A stretch of DNA of 64,000 bases from Variovorax beijingensis (lineage in GTDB: Bacteria > Pseudomonadota > Gammaproteobacteria > Burkholderiales > Burkholderiaceae_C), in NCBI RefSeq assembly GCF_003951285.1, contig NZ_RXFQ01000003.1, positions 62,001-126,000 on the forward strand, given 5' to 3'. The translations under genes and the position numbers were made by a program. Under the pieces are notes generated by a model. It had not been told where the DNA came from and did no database searches. It saw only the letters and a program-made list of their open reading frames with translations. The first letter of the stretch is position 1. The number at the start of each line of letters is the position of its first letter. Below, one piece after another: positions 1 to 8,849 of the stretch.

Positions 1-389
1 CGCATGAGCTTGGACACAGCCGCGACCATTTCCGGCGTGAGGCCGGGCGCCAGCGCGCTGAGCGTGGCGGTGGTGGCGTTGTCGGACAGCAGCCAGTTGC
101 GGAAGTCGCCGACCGTGAGGTGCGCGACCGGCGCGAAGGCGGCCGCGTCATGGCCATCGATGATGAGGCGTGTGATGTTGTCGCTCTCGTACGGAATCAG
201 CGCTTCCGTCAGGAACTGCTTGAGCGGCGTCTCGGCCAGCACATGGCGCGCGGCCATGCGCTGCTGCGCGGTGGCTGCGCCGACGCCCGCGAGGTAGTCG
301 CCCGAACGCGCCGGGCTGGCAACGGCCATGACCTGTTTCAGGTCGTCGAAGGCGAAGACCTGGCCGGCAATGGTGGTGCGGTAGCGCAT
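1..389 (-). CDS. eutB: ethanolamine ammonia-lyase large subunit, N-terminal part (cut by window edge)
   Basis: Only the first ~129 codons are visible; the gene runs off the left edge. The translation begins MRYRTTIAGQVFAF and continues with SPARSGDYLAGVGA and LTVGDFRNWLL, which matches the start of the EutB family. EutB is the catalytic large subunit of the adenosylcobalamin-dependent enzyme that splits ethanolamine to acetaldehyde and ammonia. The permease gene ends 7 bases upstream, so the two form one transcript. eutC would be expected just beyond the window edge. No microcompartment genes are visible, which fits the short eutBC-permease type found in proteobacteria that use ethanolamine as nitrogen source (inference). 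Confidence 0.88.
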   Translation of the reverse strand, partial: MRYRTTIAGQVFAFDDLKQVMAVASPARSGDYLAGVGAATAQQRMAARHVLAETPLKQFLTEALIPYESDNITRLIIDGHDAAAFAPVAHLTVGDFRNWLLSDNATTATLSALAPGLTPEMVAAVSKLM

Positions 390-396
390 CGTGTGT

Positions 397-1800
397 TCAG
401 GCGGTGGTGGTCGCAGACAGCATGTCATCCGGCGCGGCCGCCTTGCGCTGGGCCGAGGTCAGCAGGAAATAGCCATAGGCCGCTGCCATCAGCACCCCGA
501 ACAGCACGGTCAGCATGCCGTTGAACCAGATCATCGCACCGAGGCAAACCACGCCCAGCACCAGGGCGATCGCGGGGAACACCGGGTAGAACGGCGCGCG
601 GTACGTGCGCTCCAGCCCCGGCTCGCTGCGGCGCAGCTTGAAGAGGGCCGCCATCGAGATCAGGTACATCACGATCGCGCCCAGCACCGCCATGGTCACG
701 ATGTTGGCGGTGAGCGTCTGGCCGCCGAAGCTGACCCATTCATCGCTGAAGATCGCCACCACGCCGATCACGCCGCCGGCCAGCAGTGCGCGGTGCGGTG
801 TGCCGAAGCGCGGGCTCAGGCCGGCGAACCAGGCCGGCAGGTAGCCGGCGCGCGCCAGCGCGAAGATTTGGCGCGAGTAGCCCATGATGATCCCGTGGAA
901 CGAGGCGATCAGGCCGAACAACCCGATCCACACCAGCATGTGCAGCCAGCCGCTGTTGTCGCCGACCACGGCCTTCATGGCTTGGGGCAGCGGGTCGTTG
1001 ATGTTGGCAATCTTGCGCCAGTCGCCCACGCCGCCTGCCATGATCATCACGCCGAAAGCGAGCACCACCAGCGTGACGATGCCGGTCGTGTAGGCGACCG
1101 GAATGGTCTTGTGCGGATCGCGTGCCTCTTCGGCTGCCATGGCCGCGCCCTCGATGGCGAGGAAGAACCAGATGGCGAACGGGATCGACGCGAAGATGCC
1201 GGACAGCGCCGCGCCGTTCAGCACCGTGCCGCCGGCCCAGCCGTTGGCCGTGAAGTTGGCCCACGACCAGCCCGGCGCGACCACCCCCATGAACATCAGC
1301 AACTCGAAGATGGCAAGCAGGGTGACGAACAGCTCGAAGGCCGCCGCGATGCCGACGCCCACCCAGTTGAGCGCGATAAAGATCACGTAGGCGCCCAGCG
1401 CCAGCCACTTCGGGTTGATCGCGGGAAACTGCACGTTGAGGTAGGCGCCGATGGCCAGCGCAATGGCCGGCGGTGCAAAGACGAACTCGACCAGCGTGGC
1501 GAAGCCGGCAACGAAGCCGCCGGTCGGCCCGAAGGCGCGCCGCGCGTAGGCGAAGGGGCCGCCCGCGTGCGGGATCGCGGTCGACAGCTCGGTGAAGCTG
1601 AAGATGAAGGTGGTGTACATCGTCGCGACCAGTACCGTGGCCACCAGGAAGCCCAGCGTGCCCGCAGTGTTCCAGCCGTAGCTCCATCCGAAGTACTCGC
1701 CCGAGATCACCAGGCCCACCGCGATGCCCCACAACTGGAACGGGCCGAGCACCTTCTTGAGATGGCCTGACGACGGCGACGGGGGGACAGCTGAACTCAT
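397..1800 (-). CDS. ethanolamine permease (APC superfamily)
   Basis: A 467-residue amino acid/polyamine/organocation transporter with about 12 hydrophobic segments. The N-terminal stretch LGPFQLWGIAVGLVISGEYF and the proline/glycine motif HAGGPFAYARRAFGP are typical of the ethanolamine permease branch (Eat). It should import ethanolamine across the inner membrane for the EutB enzyme encoded directly downstream. I chose ATG at 1800, which has a TGGAGC ribosome site 7-8 bases upstream. The longer frame to 1833 would need a TTG start and would run into a probable operator. The gene is divergent from the AraC regulator, the usual arrangement for a substrate-responsive operon. Confidence 0.9.
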   Translation of the reverse strand: MSSAVPPSPSSGHLKKVLGPFQLWGIAVGLVISGEYFGWSYGWNTAGTLGFLVATVLVATMYTTFIFSFTELSTAIPHAGGPFAYARRAFGPTGGFVAGFATLVEFVFAPPAIALAIGAYLNVQFPAINPKWLALGAYVIFIALNWVGVGIAAAFELFVTLLAIFELLMFMGVVAPGWSWANFTANGWAGGTVLNGAALSGIFASIPFAIWFFLAIEGAAMAAEEARDPHKTIPVAYTTGIVTLVVLAFGVMIMAGGVGDWRKIANINDPLPQAMKAVVGDNSGWLHMLVWIGLFGLIASFHGIIMGYSRQIFALARAGYLPAWFAGLSPRFGTPHRALLAGGVIGVVAIFSDEWVSFGGQTLTANIVTMAVLGAIVMYLISMAALFKLRRSEPGLERTYRAPFYPVFPAIALVLGVVCLGAMIWFNGMLTVLFGVLMAAAYGYFLLTSAQRKAAAPDDMLSATTTA

Positions 1801-1833
1801 GGGCGTTGCTCCAGATGGGTCAAAGTGTGACAA

Positions 1834-1876
1834 CCGGATTCGACCAAAGGCAGGGCTTTCCCTCTATCCGGATTCG
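1834..1876. promoter_or_regulatory. candidate AraC-type operator: two direct repeats CCGGATTCG
   Basis: The 9-mer CCGGATTCG occurs at 1834-1842 and again at 1868-1876, in the same orientation and 34 bases apart, in the space between the divergent permease and AraC genes. Direct repeats spaced by about whole helical turns are typical of AraC-family operators. The location suggests autoregulation plus activation of the permease-eutB operon. This is inference from spacing and position only. Confidence 0.45.
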
Positions 1877-1933
1877 GAAAAAGAAGCAGGCTGGGGGCTG
1901 CACACATGGCGCCTGCCATGGCATTCGTCTTGC

Positions 1934-2962
1934 ATGCGCCCAGGCTTTCACATCCCTGCGTTCGACGTGACCACCAGCCTCCACTACGCCGCCCGCGCCA
2001 GTTGCGACGTGGACGAGCATGCCACCCACATCTCGGCCTGGCACCAGGAATACGACCAGCTTTCGCGCGGCTGCTTCACCGGCATGGTGCGCGAGTTGTG
2101 GATCGATGCGCCGCGGCTGCAGGTGTTCCACGAGCACACCGGCCAGCGGACCAGCCAGCATTGCCTGCCCTGGCGTGGTGCGGTGTGGTTCGGTATACCC
2201 GACGGACAGAACGGCGAGCCGCTGCATTTCTCCGGGCGGCTGCAGCCCGTCGACCGCGAGCGCATCGTCATGGCCGCGCGCGCCGACGATGGCTTTGCGC
2301 TGTGCACGCCTCAGAACTTCGGCATCTACGGGGTGGTGGTCGACGAGGCCTGGTTGTGCACCGAACTGGATCGGCTGGGGCTGCGGCCGTTTCTGCCGCC
2401 GGCCGGCGGGTCGGGCGCTTCGTTGCGCGCGGCATCGCTGTCGCCGCACCTGCACGTGGCGCTATGCCAGACCATCGAGTCGATGCTGTCGCTCGGCGCC
2501 AGCGGCGAGGCCATGCAGGGCTGGGGCCGCCGCACGCTGGGCTACCTGACCGACCAGCTGCTCAGGCTGCTGGCCGGAACCGCGCCGGACGCCGGTTTCA
2601 GCGCGCAGCGGCAGAGCAGTCAGCGCCGCCTTGCATCGGTACTGACGGCGCGCTCGCTGGTGGCGCATCCGCTCAATCACACGCTGTCGGTCGAAGACCT
2701 GTGCATGCAGTTGCACCTGACGCCGCGCACCCTGCAGAACCACTTCCGCAGTGTCGTCGGCGAGTCGCCGGCGGAGTTCTTGCGCGCGGTGCGGCTCAAC
2801 GCCTGCCGCCGCCGGCTGCGCGCCTCCGCGCGCGGAACCACTGTGCAGGACGTGGCTGCGCAATGGGGCTTCTTCCACATGGGCCGCTTCTCGCACGAAT
2901 ACAAGGCGATGTTCGACGAGCTGCCGTCGCAGACGCTGCGTCTGGCGCGCGCCGCGCATTGA
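1934..2962 (+). CDS. AraC family regulator, probable activator of ethanolamine use (EutR-like)
   Basis: A 342-residue protein with a C-terminal AraC/XylS double helix-turn-helix at about residues 235-335 (LSVEDLCMQLHLTPRTLQNH, then VQDVAAQWGFFHMGRFSHEY). The N-terminal two thirds form a divergent sensor domain like that of EutR, which responds to ethanolamine and cobalamin. I chose ATG at 1934; the open frame extends to 1724 but that stretch overlaps the permease start and the probable operator. Divergence from the permease and eutB supports the role. The effector is inferred from context, not seen. Confidence 0.8.
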   Translation: MRPGFHIPAFDVTTSLHYAARASCDVDEHATHISAWHQEYDQLSRGCFTGMVRELWIDAPRLQVFHEHTGQRTSQHCLPWRGAVWFGIPDGQNGEPLHFSGRLQPVDRERIVMAARADDGFALCTPQNFGIYGVVVDEAWLCTELDRLGLRPFLPPAGGSGASLRAASLSPHLHVALCQTIESMLSLGASGEAMQGWGRRTLGYLTDQLLRLLAGTAPDAGFSAQRQSSQRRLASVLTARSLVAHPLNHTLSVEDLCMQLHLTPRTLQNHFRSVVGESPAEFLRAVRLNACRRRLRASARGTTVQDVAAQWGFFHMGRFSHEYKAMFDELPSQTLRLARAAH

Positions 2963-2976
2963 GCGCGTCACGACGG

Positions 2977-2993
2977 CCCGCCATAATGGGCGG
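2977..2993 (+). promoter_or_regulatory. ATAAT box enclosed in a GC inverted repeat, upstream of the FKBP gene
   Basis: CCCGCC (2977-2982) and GGGCGG (2988-2993) are a perfect inverted repeat enclosing ATAAT, giving a -10-like CATAAT about 35 bases before the FKBP start codon. A closely similar arrangement occurs at 41585-41602. I read it as a promoter -10 region, possibly with a hairpin at the transcript start. No clear -35 box is visible. Confidence 0.35.
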
Positions 2994-3020
2994 CTGTCCC
3001 ATCCCGAAAGACACCGCCTC

Positions 3021-3440
3021 ATGCGTTCCCTTGTTTGCATCACCGCGGCCCTGGCCGCCTCGCTGTCCACGCTGGCATCGGCGCAGGCGCAGAGCGCGCC
3101 CGTCACCACGCCAAGCGGCCTGGTCTACCAGTCGCTGAAGGAAGGCACCGGCGCATCGCCCGCCGCAACCGACGTGGTCAAGGTGCACTACCGCGGCACC
3201 TTTCCGGACAGCGGCAAGGAATTCGACAGCTCCTACAGCCGCGGCGAGCCGACCGAGTTTCCGCTCAACGGCGTGATCCCCTGCTGGACCGAGGGCGTGC
3301 AGAAGATGAAGCCCGGCGGCAAGGCCAAGCTGACCTGCCCGCCGGCCATTGCCTACGGCTCGCGCGGCGCGGGCGGCGTGATTCCGCCGAACGCCACGCT
3401 CAACTTCGAAGTCGAGCTGGTCTCCGTCAAGAAGCGCTGA
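3021..3440 (+). CDS. secreted FKBP-type peptidyl-prolyl cis-trans isomerase
   Basis: A 139-residue protein. Residues 1-23 form a signal peptide ending ASA-QAQ, so the protein acts in the periplasm. The rest is one FKBP domain: VVKVHYRGTFPDSGKEFDSS, then WTEGVQKMKPGGKAKLTCPP, AYGSRGAGGVIPPNATLNFE, ending VELVSVKKR. The pattern of Tyr, Phe-Asp, Gly-Val-Ile-Pro and Phe residues that line the FKBP pocket is complete. It lacks the N-terminal dimerisation domain of FkpA or Mip, so it is a minimal single-domain form. It likely assists proline isomerisation during folding of exported proteins. The gene appears monocistronic. Confidence 0.92.
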   Translation: MRSLVCITAALAASLSTLASAQAQSAPVTTPSGLVYQSLKEGTGASPAATDVVKVHYRGTFPDSGKEFDSSYSRGEPTEFPLNGVIPCWTEGVQKMKPGGKAKLTCPPAIAYGSRGAGGVIPPNATLNFEVELVSVKKR

Positions 3441-3461
3441 CCGCCGGCCTTTGAAAAGAAC

Positions 3462-5060
3462 TCAACCTGGCTGGAACTGGAACAGCCAGGTTTCGGTCAG
3501 CGTCTTGTCGCCGGTCTTCAGGTAGAGCCGCATGTCGATCGGCTCGTTGCCTTCGGGCGTGAAGTCGAACTGCGCGCGCCAGTGGCCCGGCACGCCGTTG
3601 GGAACGGCCTCGGCAAAGACGTAGGAGAACTTGCCGCGCGGCGCCGTCAGCACCAGCTCGGGCTTCACGCCGAAGGGCACGGTGGTGAGCGGCTGCCCTA
3701 CAAATTCCACCATGAACTTGCGCACGCCCGGCGGGCGCGGCTGGCCGGGCTGTCCACCGCGCCCGATGCGCGTGGCCACGCAGCGTGCGAGCGGCGAGGG
3801 AAAGGGCTCCTGGTCGGTCCAGTGCAGCCGGTACTGCAGGCTGTAGCTCGCGCCCGCCTTGGCATCGGCCTTGGGCACCCAGAAGGCGACGATGTTGTCG
3901 TGGATCTCGTCGTCGGTCGGGATCTCGATCAGCTGCACCGAGCCTTCGCCCCAGTCGCCCAGCGGCTCGATCCAGAGGCTCGGGCGCTTCTCGTAGTTGA
4001 CGCCGTCCTGGTAGTTGTCGAACGCGCGGTCGCGCTGCAGCAGCCCGAAGCCGCGCGGGCGGGTGTCGGCAAAGGCCGAGGCGCGCGTCTGCGTCGGGTT
4101 GTTGAGCGGGCGCCAGATGCGTTCGCCCGCGCCGTTCCAGATGGCCAGGCCGTCGGAGTCGTGCACCTCGGGGCGCCAGTCGATGGCGGTGGGCTTGATG
4201 GTTTCCGAGTACCAGTACATCGAGGTGAGCGGCACCAGGCCCAGGCGCGACACATCGCGGCGCAGGAACAGGCGCGAGTCGATGTCCATGATCACGGCCT
4301 TGCCGCGCTGCATCACGAACTTGAACACGCCCGTAACGCTCGGCCCTTCGAGCAGCGCGTAGACGGTCATCGAGGTGGTGTTGTTCGCGGCCGGCGTCTC
4401 GAAATAGAAGCGCGTGAAGGTGGGGAATTCTTCGGGCTTGTCGGGTACCGCCACGTCGAGTGCGAGGCCGCGGGCCGACAGGCCGTACTGGTAGAGCTCG
4501 CCGATCGCGCGGAAGTAGGAGGCGCCCAGGAAAGCCACCCAGTCGTTCTTCTGCCAGTCGAGCTTGCTCTGGTCGCCCAGGCGGCTTTCCTGCAGCCGAA
4601 AGCCCGCGAAGCCCGCGCCGGCCGGCAGCGCGCGCGCCGGGCTGTCGGGCGGCATCGAGAAGTACGAAGGGCTGTAGAGCACCTCGCGCGCGAAGGCATC
4701 GCCATCGGAATTCTCGAGCACGTGCATGCGCACCGGTGTCTGGAAGAAGCGGCCGAGGTGGAAGAAGGTGACGGGAAAGGCGCCGGGGCCGTCGCGGAAG
4801 AGGGCATTGGCCGGGTCGAACTTGATCTTGCCGTGCGCGTCGTAGTCGATTTTCTCGAGCACCTCGGGCGCGAGCGGCGCGGCGGCGGCATAGGGCTGCC
4901 CGGCCAGGCGCCTGGCCTGCGCCACGAGGCGGTCGAACGAGAAGGGCGAAGGCTGGCTCAGCTTCAGGCCGTTGGCGGCCAGTGCCTCTTCGGGCAGTCC
5001 AAGGGCGGCGAGTGCGGCGGCGGCACCACCAGCGGCAAGGAAGGATCGGCGATCAAGCAT
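3462..5060 (-). CDS. opgD: periplasmic glucans biosynthesis protein OpgD/MdoD (Tat-exported)
   Basis: A 532-residue OpgG/OpgD family protein. It begins MLDRRSFLAAGGAAAALAA, a twin-arginine signal, which distinguishes OpgD from the Sec-exported OpgG. The body carries family hallmarks such as the N-terminal FSFDRLVAQARRLA and GFGLLQRDRAFDNYQD. OpgD acts on osmoregulated periplasmic glucans; the E. coli enzyme has been reported to be a beta-1,2-glucanase. I chose ATG at 5060 because it sits directly before the Tat motif; the open frame upstream to 5195 has no signal character. The glucosyltransferase gene opgH is not in this window, so OpgD is encoded apart from the synthase. Confidence 0.9.
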   Translation of the reverse strand: MLDRRSFLAAGGAAAALAALGLPEEALAANGLKLSQPSPFSFDRLVAQARRLAGQPYAAAAPLAPEVLEKIDYDAHGKIKFDPANALFRDGPGAFPVTFFHLGRFFQTPVRMHVLENSDGDAFAREVLYSPSYFSMPPDSPARALPAGAGFAGFRLQESRLGDQSKLDWQKNDWVAFLGASYFRAIGELYQYGLSARGLALDVAVPDKPEEFPTFTRFYFETPAANNTTSMTVYALLEGPSVTGVFKFVMQRGKAVIMDIDSRLFLRRDVSRLGLVPLTSMYWYSETIKPTAIDWRPEVHDSDGLAIWNGAGERIWRPLNNPTQTRASAFADTRPRGFGLLQRDRAFDNYQDGVNYEKRPSLWIEPLGDWGEGSVQLIEIPTDDEIHDNIVAFWVPKADAKAGASYSLQYRLHWTDQEPFPSPLARCVATRIGRGGQPGQPRPPGVRKFMVEFVGQPLTTVPFGVKPELVLTAPRGKFSYVFAEAVPNGVPGHWRAQFDFTPEGNEPIDMRLYLKTGDKTLTETWLFQFQPG

Positions 5061-5276
5061 GTGTTTCTTGAGGGTTGCGGTCTTGGGAGTACGTCGTGGA
5101 GTACGAAAAAGGATGAGCGGAAGGCGAGGCGGCCGGGGAAACCATCCTAATGCAGCCGGCGCCGGGAATTTTCCGCGCACAAGAGCGGCGAGCATGCCGC
5201 GGCCGCGGGGTTTGCCGCGTCGGCCAAGCTGCGCAGCGTGAGCCGGACAAGGCCGGGATTTGAGAAATTTGTGCGT

Positions 5277-6134
5277 TTATGTATCGGCGCTGTCATCGGC
5301 ACCGTCGGCCACGCCCATGGCGTAGACGGCATAGAGCGGCACGCCGAGCAGCATCAGCGCCAGCGGCGCGAACAGGGTGTAGGCGAGGCCGATGCCTTCG
5401 AGCACCCGGAAGGTGGCCTCGAGGCGCAGGCGCGGATGGGGCTGGGTCAGCTCGGCGGTCTTGCGCAGCCCCCAATGAAACTCCGCCCCGGTGGCGCGCA
5501 GCGATGGATGCTGCGCGGCGCGGCCCACGGCGAGCCAGCAGACGGCATCGAAGGCCAGCACCGAGCCCGCGGGCGCGCGCTCGCCGAAGGTCGCGAGCAC
5601 GGCCTGCGCCTGCTGCGGCTGCAGGTACATCAGGACGCCCTCGGTGAAGAGGAAGACCGGCTGCGCCTGGCGCCTGCGCGGCAGCTCGAGCTCGTTCCAC
5701 CAGCGCGGCGATGTGAGGTCGAGGTCGCGCGCGTCGTGGCGCGGGTGGGCCTCGGGAATCAGCTCGCGGCGCAGCGCCATCACTTCGGGCAGGTCGGCAT
5801 CCGTCATGCGCGACCTTCCGTCGTCCAGCCACTGGAAGTAGTGGCTCAGGCCGCAGCCCATGTTCACCACGCGGCCGCCCGGATGCTGCTTGAGGAACTC
5901 CTGCGCGAGGCTGCGGAAGCGCCGGGTGCGGCTCAGGATGCTGTAGATGGTGGTCCGGTCCTCGGGCAGCGGATGGCCTTCGTCGCGGATCTTCTCGAGA
6001 ATCGACGCGGCGTAGGCGTCGCGCACGGCCATCTGCGGAAACATCGCGTCGCCGGAAGCGCGCGCGGCGAGCGGAATCCGCAGGGTCGACGGCACGGCCG
6101 ACAGGCTTCGCGCGGCTCTTTTGCTTGTTGTCAT
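5277..6134 (-). CDS. class I SAM-dependent methyltransferase, leucine carboxyl methyltransferase-like
   Basis: A 285-residue protein of the PPM1/LCMT-like group, common in bacteria as polyketide-type O-methyltransferases. Visible motifs are RTTIYSILSRTRRF near residue 65, the SAM-binding VVNMGCGLSHYFQWLD, an acidic DADLPEVMALRREL after strand 2, and FLFTEGVLMYLQPQQ after strand 4. The last ~40 residues are hydrophobic (LFAPLALMLLGVPLYAVYAM), which may form a membrane hairpin and is unusual for this family. I chose ATG at 6134. The substrate is unknown. The neighbouring opgD is on the same strand 216 bases downstream, but no functional link is evident. Confidence 0.8.
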   Translation of the reverse strand: MTTSKRAARSLSAVPSTLRIPLAARASGDAMFPQMAVRDAYAASILEKIRDEGHPLPEDRTTIYSILSRTRRFRSLAQEFLKQHPGGRVVNMGCGLSHYFQWLDDGRSRMTDADLPEVMALRRELIPEAHPRHDARDLDLTSPRWWNELELPRRRQAQPVFLFTEGVLMYLQPQQAQAVLATFGERAPAGSVLAFDAVCWLAVGRAAQHPSLRATGAEFHWGLRKTAELTQPHPRLRLEATFRVLEGIGLAYTLFAPLALMLLGVPLYAVYAMGVADGADDSADT

Positions 6135-6253
6135 GGGCGCAGGCACCGGGTCATGCGCAAGTCTGGCTGCTCCCATGCGGCGGAGCAAGTCAGCCTTTCG
6201 TTAGCCCCGGGGGTAGTCCGGCATGCCCCCCGGGCCGGCCGCCGCTGCCTCTT

Positions 6254-7762
6254 TTACTTGGCGGTGGGCATCACGAACTCGGCGCCCTTGCCAATGCTCT
6301 CGGGCCAGCGCTGCATGATCGACTTCTGCTTGGTGTAGAAGCGCACGCCTTCCTCGCCATAGGCATGCATGTCGCCGAACAGGCTGCGCTTCCAGCCGCC
6401 GAAGCCGTGCCATGCCATCGGCACCGGAATCGGCACGTTGATGCCGACCATGCCCACCTGGATGCGGCGGCTGAATTCGCGCGCCACGTTGCCGTCGCGC
6501 GTGAAGCAGCTCACGCCATTGCCGAATTCATGGTCGTTGACCAGGTCGACCGCATCCTTGAAATTGGCCACGCGCACGCACGAGAGCACCGGGCCGAAGA
6601 TCTCTTCCTTGTAGATGCGCATCTCGGGCGTCACGTGGTCGAACAGCGTGCCGCCCATCCAGAAGCCGTCGCCGCAATCAGCGCCTGCCTGGCTGCCGTC
6701 GAACTGGCGGCCGTCGACCAGCAGCTTCGCGCCTTCCTTCTCGCCCTGGGCGATGTAGCCGGTGATGCGTTCGTGCGCCGCGCGCGTGACGATCGGGCCC
6801 ATCTCGGCCGCGAGGTTCTCGCCGTCGAGCACCTTGAGCGTCTTCGTGCGCTCCACGAGCTTGGGAATGATCTTGTCGGCCACGTCGCCCACCAGCACCG
6901 CCACGCTGATCGCCATGCAGCGCTCGCCGGCCGAGCCGTAGCCCGCGCCGATCAGCGCATCCACCGTCTGGTCGATGTCGGCGTCGGGCATCACCACCAT
7001 GTGGTTCTTCGCGCCGCCCAGGGCCTGCACGCGCTTGCCGTTGCGGGCGCCGGTTTCATAGATGTAGTTGGCAATGGGCGTGGAGCCCACGAAGCTCACG
7101 GCCTTGACGTCGGGGTGCTCGAGCAGCGCGTCGACCGCCACCTTGTCGCCCTGCACCACGTTGAACACGCCGTCGGGCAGGCCCGCTTCCTTCAGCAGCT
7201 CGGCCATGCGCAGCGACGGGGTCGGGTCGGTCGGGCTGGGCTTGAGAATGAAGGTGTTGCCCGCGGCAATCGCCACCGGGAACATCCACATCGGCACCAT
7301 CACGGGAAAGTTGAAGGGCGTGATGCCGGCCACCACGCCGAGCGGCTGGCGCAGCGTCCAGTTGTCGATGCCGGTGGAGACCTGGTCGGTGAAGTCGCCC
7401 TTGAGCAGCTGCGGAATGCCGCAGGCGAACTCGACGATGTCGATGCCGCGCGAGACCTCGCCCTGCGCGTCGGTGAACACCTTGCCGTGCTCGGCGGTGA
7501 TCATGTGCGCGAGCTCGTCCTTGTGCAGGTTGAGCAGCTCCAGGAACTTGAACATCACGCGGGCGCGGCGGATCGGCGGCGTGTCGGCCCACTTGGGGAA
7601 CGCGGCCTGCGCGGCGGCCACCGCGGCATCGACGTCGGCCTGGACGGCCAGCGCCACCTTGCCCGTGACCTTGCCGGTCGCCGGGTTGGTGACGTCCTGC
7701 GTGCGGGTGGAGCTGCCGGCGGCGTGCTGGCCGCCGATGAAATGCGCGATCTGTGTGGTCAT
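6254..7762 (-). CDS. mmsA: methylmalonate-semialdehyde dehydrogenase (CoA-acylating), copy 1
   Basis: A 502-residue aldehyde dehydrogenase of the MmsA/IolA type. It has the [14 protein letters not shown] motif of the CoA-acylating branch, the Rossmann element [13 protein letters not shown], and the catalytic cysteine in [16 protein letters not shown]. The C-terminal [20 protein letters not shown] is also diagnostic. It oxidises methylmalonate semialdehyde to propionyl-CoA, or malonate semialdehyde to acetyl-CoA. It stands alone and is divergently paired with a LysR regulator. A second mmsA lies at 30542-32065 inside the valine operon, so this copy may serve beta-alanine or another source (inference). 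Confidence 0.93.
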   Translation of the reverse strand: MTTQIAHFIGGQHAAGSSTRTQDVTNPATGKVTGKVALAVQADVDAAVAAAQAAFPKWADTPPIRRARVMFKFLELLNLHKDELAHMITAEHGKVFTDAQGEVSRGIDIVEFACGIPQLLKGDFTDQVSTGIDNWTLRQPLGVVAGITPFNFPVMVPMWMFPVAIAAGNTFILKPSPTDPTPSLRMAELLKEAGLPDGVFNVVQGDKVAVDALLEHPDVKAVSFVGSTPIANYIYETGARNGKRVQALGGAKNHMVVMPDADIDQTVDALIGAGYGSAGERCMAISVAVLVGDVADKIIPKLVERTKTLKVLDGENLAAEMGPIVTRAAHERITGYIAQGEKEGAKLLVDGRQFDGSQAGADCGDGFWMGGTLFDHVTPEMRIYKEEIFGPVLSCVRVANFKDAVDLVNDHEFGNGVSCFTRDGNVAREFSRRIQVGMVGINVPIPVPMAWHGFGGWKRSLFGDMHAYGEEGVRFYTKQKSIMQRWPESIGKGAEFVMPTAK

Positions 7763-7838
7763 GGAGAGTCCCAGGTCAAGTGATTGCGCCAGTCTAGGAA
7801 AGGCAAGGGTCTCTGCCTAGGCGCCAGGGTTGAACTGT

Positions 7839-7858
7839 TTGTTCGCTATAGTGAACAA
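7839..7858. promoter_or_regulatory. inverted repeat operator/promoter between mmsA and lysR
   Basis: TTGTTCGC and GTGAACAA (7839-7858) are an inverted repeat with 7 of 8 bases matched around a central TATA, 8 bases before the LysR ATG. TATAGT within it could be a -10 box. A dyad beside a LysR start codon is the expected position for autoregulation. The divergent mmsA start is about 75 bases away. Confidence 0.45.
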
Positions 7859-7865
7859 TCCCATC

Positions 7866-8816
7866 ATGGATCTGCAAAAAGCCGAATCGCTCTGGATGCA
7901 CCTTCACTGGCTGATCGTGCTCGGCCAGCAGGGCAGCTATACCGCCGCCGCCGCGCGCCTGGGCGTGAGCAAGGCCGCCATGAGCCAGCGCATCGCCGAG
8001 CTGGAGCGGGCCGTGGGCGTGACCCTCGTGCGCCGCACCACCCGCAGCATGCGGCTGACCGAGGCCGGGCAGCAGCTGGTCGACCAGATGCGCGAGCCCT
8101 TCGAGCGGATCGCCCACAGCTTCCTGCAGGCGCGGGACCATGCGGGCGAACCGCGCGGCCTGGTGCGGATCACCGCGCCGGTGGCGCTGGGGCGCCAGCA
8201 GCTGCTGCCCAGGCTCGCCGACTTTCTTCTGGCGCATCCGTCGATCCGTGTCGAAATGGAACTCTCCGACCGGCTGAGCTCGCTGGCCACCGAAGGCTTC
8301 GACCTGGCGGTGCGGCACGCGGCCTCACCGCCCGACACGCACGTGGCCTGGCGGCTGTGCGACACGCGCTCGGTGCTGGTGGCGAGCCGCGCCTACCTGC
8401 GCCGCAAGGGAACGCCGCTGGCGCCGCCCATGCTGACCGAGCACGACTGCCTGCACTATCCCCGCGGGCAGGAAACCAACGTGTGGTCGTTCGAGCGGCG
8501 AGGCGGCCGCGCGCGCCAGGCCGAGCGCGTGACCGTGCCCATCGCCGGTCCGCTGGCGGCCAACAACAGTGAGGCGCTGCGCGACGCGGCCCAGGCGGGG
8601 CTCGGCATTGCGCTCTTGCCCGACTTCAGCGCGCAATCCGGCTTGCAGGCGGGCAAGCTGGTCGAGGTGCTCCCCGACTGGCAGCCCACGGGCGCCTTCG
8701 CCGACCAGATCTACGCCATACGGCCTTATTCGCTGCACATTCCGCGTGCGGTCAACCTGTTCGTGAGCCATCTGCGCGAGACGCTGAAGGCGGGGTTTCA
8801 GCTGCCCGAGGCCTGA
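7866..8816 (+). CDS. LysR family transcriptional regulator
   Basis: A 316-residue LysR protein. The winged helix-turn-helix is at residues ~10-70 (GSYTAAAARLGVSKAAMSQR, then LVRRTTRSMRLTEAGQQLVD), followed by a periplasmic-binding-type effector domain of the CrgA/DmlR branch. ATG at 7866 is chosen because the family starts a few residues before the first helix. It is divergent from mmsA copy 1 with a 103-base gap containing a dyad, so it probably controls that gene. The effector is unknown. Confidence 0.88.
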   Translation: MDLQKAESLWMHLHWLIVLGQQGSYTAAAARLGVSKAAMSQRIAELERAVGVTLVRRTTRSMRLTEAGQQLVDQMREPFERIAHSFLQARDHAGEPRGLVRITAPVALGRQQLLPRLADFLLAHPSIRVEMELSDRLSSLATEGFDLAVRHAASPPDTHVAWRLCDTRSVLVASRAYLRRKGTPLAPPMLTEHDCLHYPRGQETNVWSFERRGGRARQAERVTVPIAGPLAANNSEALRDAAQAGLGIALLPDFSAQSGLQAGKLVEVLPDWQPTGAFADQIYAIRPYSLHIPRAVNLFVSHLRETLKAGFQLPEA

Positions 8817-8849
8817 TGGCCAGCGGGCTTCCGGCCTCGCTTTGAGAAT

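Noticed and set aside
397-1833. Longer permease start at 1833
   Set aside because: It would need a TTG codon and abuts the direct-repeat operator; ATG at 1800 has a proper ribosome site.
1724-1933. N-terminal extension of the AraC gene
   Set aside because: It overlaps the divergent permease gene and its operator and adds residues with no family similarity.
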